From Flavobacterium sp. (lineage in GTDB: Bacteria > Bacteroidota > Bacteroidia > Flavobacteriales > Flavobacteriaceae), in assembly GCA_018883065.1 (NCBI GenBank), contig VEQT01000003.1, forward strand, positions 1-64,000: DNA of 64,000 bases, read 5' to 3'. Position 1 is the first letter of the stretch; each line of letters opens with the position of its first letter. This document shows positions 59,539 to 64,000 of the stretch, in pieces. Made by a program: the position numbers and the translations under genes. The notes beneath the pieces are model-generated. The model saw only the letters and a list, made by a program, of their open reading frames with translations. It searched no databases and was not told the origin of the DNA.

Positions 59539-60585
59539 ATGAAAGTAACCATAGACGGTCAAGAAATTGAAGTAGAAGCAGGAACAACGATCTTGCAAGC
59601 TGCTCGTATGATTGGTGGAGAAAGTGTACCACCAGCCATGTGTTATTATTCTAAATTAAAAGGTAGTGGCGGAAAATGCCGTTGCTGTTTGGTGGATGTA
59701 ACCAAAGGCAGTGAAGCCGATCCACGTCCAATGCCCAAATTGGTACCTTCGTGTGTAACCGGTTGCCAAGACGGAATGGAAATTGCAAGTACTGCCTCAG
59801 CCAGAGTACAAGAAGCGCGCAAATCGGTAACTGAATTTTTGTTGATTAATCACCCGTTGGATTGCCCAGTTTGTGATCAGGCGGGAGAATGTGATTTACA
59901 AAATTTAAGTTTCCAACACGGCAAATCAGAAACCCGTTACATCGAAGAAAAAAGAACGTTTGAGCCCGAAGATATTGGTCCCAACATTCAATTGCACATG
60001 AACCGTTGCATATTATGTTACCGTTGTGTAATGGTGGCCGATCAGTTGACAGACAATCGCGTGCATGGTGTAATGGATCGTGGCGATCACGCCAACATTT
60101 CAACCTGTATTTCCAAAGCAATTGATAATGAGTTTTCTGGAAACATGATCGATGTTTGTCCCGTAGGTGCTTTAACCGACAAAACCTTCCGATTCAAATC
60201 TAGAGTGTGGTTTAATAAACCCTATGATGCACACCGCAACTGCACCAAATGTTGTGGAAAAACCACCGTTTGGATGTTTGGCAACGAAATTCAACGGGTT
60301 ACAGGCCGAAAAGACCAATACCACGAGGTAGAGGAATTCATTTGCAACGAATGCCGTTTTGACCACAAAGACCCACAAGATTGGGTAATTGAAGGCCCGC
60401 GTAAATTCGAAAAAACATCGGTAATCAACCAAAACAATTACACCCGTAAATTAGAGAAAGTACAAATCGCGACTGAGAAAAATATTCTAATGGGTCGTGA
60501 TGTCGATCGCAAAAAAATAAGCATGAAAGCTATTCCATTGGCTGAAACCAAGGCTTCAACTCCTAAATCTACGCCAAATGAATAG
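59539..60585 (+). CDS. nuoG: Short NuoG-like subunit (Fe-S domains, no full molybdopterin domain)
   Basis: 2Fe-2S N-term; HPLDCPVCDQAGECDLQNLSFQHG; RCILCYRCVMVAD; CPVGALTDKTFRFKSRVW; ends at 348 aa. Confidence 0.92.
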   Translation: MKVTIDGQEIEVEAGTTILQAARMIGGESVPPAMCYYSKLKGSGGKCRCCLVDVTKGSEADPRPMPKLVPSCVTGCQDGMEIASTASARVQEARKSVTEFLLINHPLDCPVCDQAGECDLQNLSFQHGKSETRYIEEKRTFEPEDIGPNIQLHMNRCILCYRCVMVADQLTDNRVHGVMDRGDHANISTCISKAIDNEFSGNMIDVCPVGALTDKTFRFKSRVWFNKPYDAHRNCTKCCGKTTVWMFGNEIQRVTGRKDQYHEVEEFICNECRFDHKDPQDWVIEGPRKFEKTSVINQNNYTRKLEKVQIATEKNILMGRDVDRKKISMKAIPLAETKASTPKSTPNE

Positions 60586-61630
60586 TGCCTTCATCATAGA
60601 AAAAAGCGTACTGATAGTAGTCGTTTTTGCCATCACCATGTTGATGGCCATGTATTCTACCTTGGCCGAACGTAAAATAGCCGCTTGGTTGCAAGACCGA
60701 ATCGGGCCCAATAGAGCCGGAAAAGGCGGAATTCTTCAGCCTTTGGCCGATGGATTAAAATTGTTTTCGAAAGAAGAATTTTTCCCCAATACGCCCAACC
60801 GAATTCTATTTATTGTAGGTCCAGCCATTGCCATGAGCACGGCTTTAATGACCAGTGCCGTAATTCCGTGGGGCGATAAATTACACTTATTTGGCAAAGA
60901 CATCATCTTGCAAGCCACCGATGTTGACGTTTCTTTGTTGTACATTTTTGGCGTAGTTTCTGTTGGCGTGTATGGCATTATGATTGGTGGTTGGGCATCC
61001 AACAACAAATTCTCTTTAATGGGAGCCGTACGTGCTGCTTCTCAAATGGTTTCGTATGAAGTTGCGATGGGCTTGTCTATGATTGCGTTATTAATGATGA
61101 CGGGCACCTTGAGCTTGAAAGAAATATCCATGCAGCAATCGGGTTTGCACTGGAACGTATTTTACCAACCGCTTTCCTTTTTGATTTTCCTGATTTGTGC
61201 TTTTGCCGAAACCAACCGAACTCCTTTTGATTTGGCCGAGTGTGAATCAGAGTTAATTGGCGGATACCACACCGAATATTCGTCCATGAAAATGGGCTTT
61301 TATTTGTTTGCCGAATATGCGAACATGTTTATATCAGCCACCATATTAGCCGTGCTATTTTTTGGTGGATACAACTACCCAGGAATGGAATGGGCGGTAA
61401 CCCATTGGGGTGTAAACTTGGCTAACATTCTAGGAATTGTTGTTCTTTTTGCCAAAATATGTGGATTCATCTTTTTCTACATGTGGGTGCGTTGGACCAT
61501 TCCCAGATTCCGTTATGACCAATTGATGCACTTGGGCTGGCGCATTTTAATTCCGTTGTCAATCGCCAACATAGTAATTACAGGCATTGTGTTGTTGCGC
61601 CATGAAATTGCCACGTATTTAGGGTTTTAA
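60578..61630 (+). CDS. nuoH: NADH-quinone oxidoreductase subunit H
   Basis: ERKIAAWLQDRIGPNRAGKGGILQPLADGLKLFSKEE; AETNRTPFDLAECESELIGGYHTEYSSMKMG. Confidence 0.97.
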   Translation: MNSAFIIEKSVLIVVVFAITMLMAMYSTLAERKIAAWLQDRIGPNRAGKGGILQPLADGLKLFSKEEFFPNTPNRILFIVGPAIAMSTALMTSAVIPWGDKLHLFGKDIILQATDVDVSLLYIFGVVSVGVYGIMIGGWASNNKFSLMGAVRAASQMVSYEVAMGLSMIALLMMTGTLSLKEISMQQSGLHWNVFYQPLSFLIFLICAFAETNRTPFDLAECESELIGGYHTEYSSMKMGFYLFAEYANMFISATILAVLFFGGYNYPGMEWAVTHWGVNLANILGIVVLFAKICGFIFFYMWVRWTIPRFRYDQLMHLGWRILIPLSIANIVITGIVLLRHEIATYLGF

Positions 61631-61668
61631 TTAATATCAATCACTAACGTTTAATAGAAAACGAACCG

Positions 61669-62217
61669 ATGACCGCACTAGAAACAATCTCCTTATCCGG
61701 GCGTAAAAAACAAGTTTCCAACAAGGAAATGACTTTTTTGGAACGCCTGTATTTGATTGCCATAATTAAAGGTTTATGGATTACCATCAAGCATTTATTT
61801 ACCCGAAAAGTAACCATACAATATCCTGAGCAAGTACGTGAAATGAGTCCAGTATATCGCGGGCAGCACATGCTTAAGCGCGACGAACTAGGTCGTGAAA
61901 ACTGTACGGCTTGTGGATTGTGTGCGCTGTCTTGTCCGGCCGAAGCGATTACTATGAAGGCTGCCGAACGTAAAAAAGGCGAAGAACTGTTGTACCGCGA
62001 AGAGAAATACGCCGAAATCTATGAGATTAATATGTTGCGTTGTATTTTTTGTGGGTTGTGCGAAGAAGCGTGTCCAAAAGATGCCATTTATTTAACTACT
62101 TCAAAAGTGTTGGTTCCGGCTAGCTATGACCGCGAAGATTTTATTTTCGGAAAAGACAAATTAGTCATGCCGTTGGATATCGCCATGAAAAACGCTCAAC
62201 TTAAAAACGCCAACTAA
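61669..62217 (+). CDS. nuoI: NADH-quinone oxidoreductase subunit I
   Basis: Two 4Fe-4S motifs CTACGLCALSCPAEAI and CIFCGLCEEACPKDAI. Confidence 0.96.
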   Translation: MTALETISLSGRKKQVSNKEMTFLERLYLIAIIKGLWITIKHLFTRKVTIQYPEQVREMSPVYRGQHMLKRDELGRENCTACGLCALSCPAEAITMKAAERKKGEELLYREEKYAEIYEINMLRCIFCGLCEEACPKDAIYLTTSKVLVPASYDREDFIFGKDKLVMPLDIAMKNAQLKNAN

Positions 62218-62729
62218 TGACTACATTTTTACTCTTATTTAGCGTGTTATCGGCCATTACTTTAGCGACGGCATTTTTAACCATCTTTACTAAAAACCCA
62301 ATTCACAGCGCCATTTATTTGGTAATCTGTTTTTCCTCCATTACCGGACATTATTTATTGCTCAACGCTCAATTTTTGGGTATTGTAAACTTTATTGTCT
62401 ACACCGGTGCCATCATGGTTTTGTTTTTATTTACCTTGATGTTGATGAACCTGAACAAAGAAGACGAAGTACATAAACCACGCGTGACCCGTTTGGCAGC
62501 TGTGGTATTATTTTGTGTGATGTGTTTGGTGTTGTTGGCCATTTTCATCAATTCCAAACCCATTGTAGGCGATTATGATTCAACAGGTGAAGATTACCAA
62601 TCGACCAAAGTATTGGGCAATGTTCTCCTAAACGAATACATGCTTCCATTTGAATACGTTTCTATTTTGTTGTTAGTAGCCATGATCGGCGTAGTGTTGT
62701 TGTCTAAAAAAGAAAAATCAGGAAAGTAA
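62217..62729 (+). CDS. nuoJ: NADH-quinone oxidoreductase subunit J
   Basis: [53 protein letters not shown]. Confidence 0.95.
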   Translation: MTTFLLLFSVLSAITLATAFLTIFTKNPIHSAIYLVICFSSITGHYLLLNAQFLGIVNFIVYTGAIMVLFLFTLMLMNLNKEDEVHKPRVTRLAAVVLFCVMCLVLLAIFINSKPIVGDYDSTGEDYQSTKVLGNVLLNEYMLPFEYVSILLLVAMIGVVLLSKKEKSGK

Positions 62730-62730
62730 T

Positions 62731-63051
62731 ATGAATAATATCTTGAATCAAATCGGAATCGAGAACTACATATTTTTATGTGTGATCTTGTTCTGTATAG
62801 GGGTGTTTGGTGTGCTGTATCGCCGAAATGCCATCATTGTTTTTATGTCGATAGAAATCATGTTAAACGCCGTGAATTTGCTTTTTGTAGCTTTTTCAAC
62901 CTATCACCAAGATGCAGAAGGCCAGGTATTTGTGTTCTTCTCCATGGCAGTAGCAGCTGCCGAAGTTGCTGTAGGATTGGCTATTTTGGTGTCGATATTC
63001 CGAAACTTGGGCTCAATTGACATTGACAATTTAAAAAATTTAAAAGGATAA
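62731..63051 (+). CDS. nuoK: NADH-quinone oxidoreductase subunit K
   Basis: [34 protein letters not shown]...[15 protein letters not shown]. Confidence 0.95.
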   Translation: MNNILNQIGIENYIFLCVILFCIGVFGVLYRRNAIIVFMSIEIMLNAVNLLFVAFSTYHQDAEGQVFVFFSMAVAAAEVAVGLAILVSIFRNLGSIDIDNLKNLKG

Positions 63052-63057
63052 TTTTCT

Positions 63058-64000
63058 ATGGATACTTCATTAGCCTTAGTACTAGTATTAGCTCCTTTCA
63101 TCGGATTTTTACTCAATGTTTTTTTTGGAAAACAGCTCGGTAAAACCGCTTCGGGTGTGTTAGGAACCCTAGCTGTAGTTGCCTCTTTTGTGGCAGCATT
63201 GTTGTTTTTTATCGAACTTCAATCTACCGGAAAATCAACTTCAATTGATCTTTTTGACTGGATTCAGTTGCAGTCGTTTCCTATCCATTTTGGTTTCTTA
63301 TTTGATCAGTTGTCTATTTTGTGGTTGCTATTTGTAACCGGAATTGGCTCGTTAATCCATTTGTATTCTATTAGCTACATGCACGATGACGAGAACATGC
63401 ACAAATTCTTTGCCTATTTAAATCTCTTTGTGTTTTTTATGATCACCTTGGTGGTGGGCAGTAATTTAGTAGTGATGTTCATCGGTTGGGAAGGCGTGGG
63501 CCTATGCTCGTACTTGCTCATTGGTTTTTGGCATAGCAATCAAGACTACAATGACGCAGCCAAAAAGGCATTTATCATGAACCGTATCGGAGATTTAGGC
63601 TTATTGATTGGGATATTTATCTTGGGCGCTATGTTTTCAACTCTCGATTTTGCTGGCTTACAAACGGCCTTAGCTGGTGGAACTCCTTCTACTTTATTAT
63701 CCCTTGCAGCCTTGGCTTTATTCATTGGTGCCTGCGGAAAATCAGCGCAAGTACCACTGTATACTTGGTTACCTGACGCCATGGCAGGTCCAACACCCGT
63801 TTCGGCATTAATTCACGCGGCTACCATGGTTACCGCAGGGATTTTTATGGTAACCCGTATGCACTTCTTGTTTGATTTAACGCCCGAAGTACAAACGGTT
63901 ATTGCTATAGTAGGTGCAGCAACCGCACTTTTGGCGGCTACGATTGGCTTATTCCAAAACGACATCAAAAAAGTATTGGCTTATTCTACGGTTTCTCAAT
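63058..64000 (+). CDS. nuoL: NADH-quinone oxidoreductase subunit L, 3' end truncated by window edge (absent from ORF track)
   Basis: My translation from ATG 63058: MDTSLALVLVLAPFIGFLLNVFFGKQLG...FIGWEGVGLCSYLLIGFW...KAFIMNRIGDLG...WLPDAMAGPTPVSALIHAATMVTAGIFMV; open to base 64000. Confidence 0.96.
   Translation, partial: MDTSLALVLVLAPFIGFLLNVFFGKQLGKTASGVLGTLAVVASFVAALLFFIELQSTGKSTSIDLFDWIQLQSFPIHFGFLFDQLSILWLLFVTGIGSLIHLYSISYMHDDENMHKFFAYLNLFVFFMITLVVGSNLVVMFIGWEGVGLCSYLLIGFWHSNQDYNDAAKKAFIMNRIGDLGLLIGIFILGAMFSTLDFAGLQTALAGGTPSTLLSLAALALFIGACGKSAQVPLYTWLPDAMAGPTPVSALIHAATMVTAGIFMVTRMHFLFDLTPEVQTVIAIVGAATALLAATIGLFQNDIKKVLAYSTVSQ

Overview
This window looks like ordinary Flavobacteriaceae-type (Bacteroidota) chromosome. 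It has T9SS C-terminal sorting domains, TonB-dependent receptors, TAnnTTTG-type promoters and no obvious Shine-Dalgarno use. From left to right it contains: the 3' part of a PBP1A gene; a two-subunit 3-oxoacid CoA-transferase; a fused PlsC/GNAT acyltransferase (OlsF-like); exonuclease III; an OmpA-family lipoprotein; a TonB receptor plus a large T9SS beta-helix/repeat protein; a minus-strand cluster (GT51 transglycosylase, radA, esterase, UPF0104-like membrane protein, panD, panC); a short glycogen-synthase-like protein, a DUF4270-like lipoprotein and glmS; a TonB receptor/SGNH-lipoprotein pair; atpD-atpC; a biotin locus (bioF-bioD-bioA-KAS, with bioB about 11 kb away); recX; two giant T9SS proteins with paralogous C-termini; ribF; a reprolysin-like metalloprotease; aspS; a cold shock protein; and a nuoA-L operon whose nuoL runs off the right edge. 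I saw no CRISPR, prophage, IS element, rRNA or convincing tRNA. The most unusual signal is a set of degenerate 7-bp tandem arrays with several different unit sequences. They lie between atpD and atpC, inside the bioF and bioD reading frames, abutting the bioA start codon, and as an inverted pair between nuoF and nuoG. A REP-like hairpin element sits just upstream of bioF. All product calls rest on reading the translations; no database search was run.
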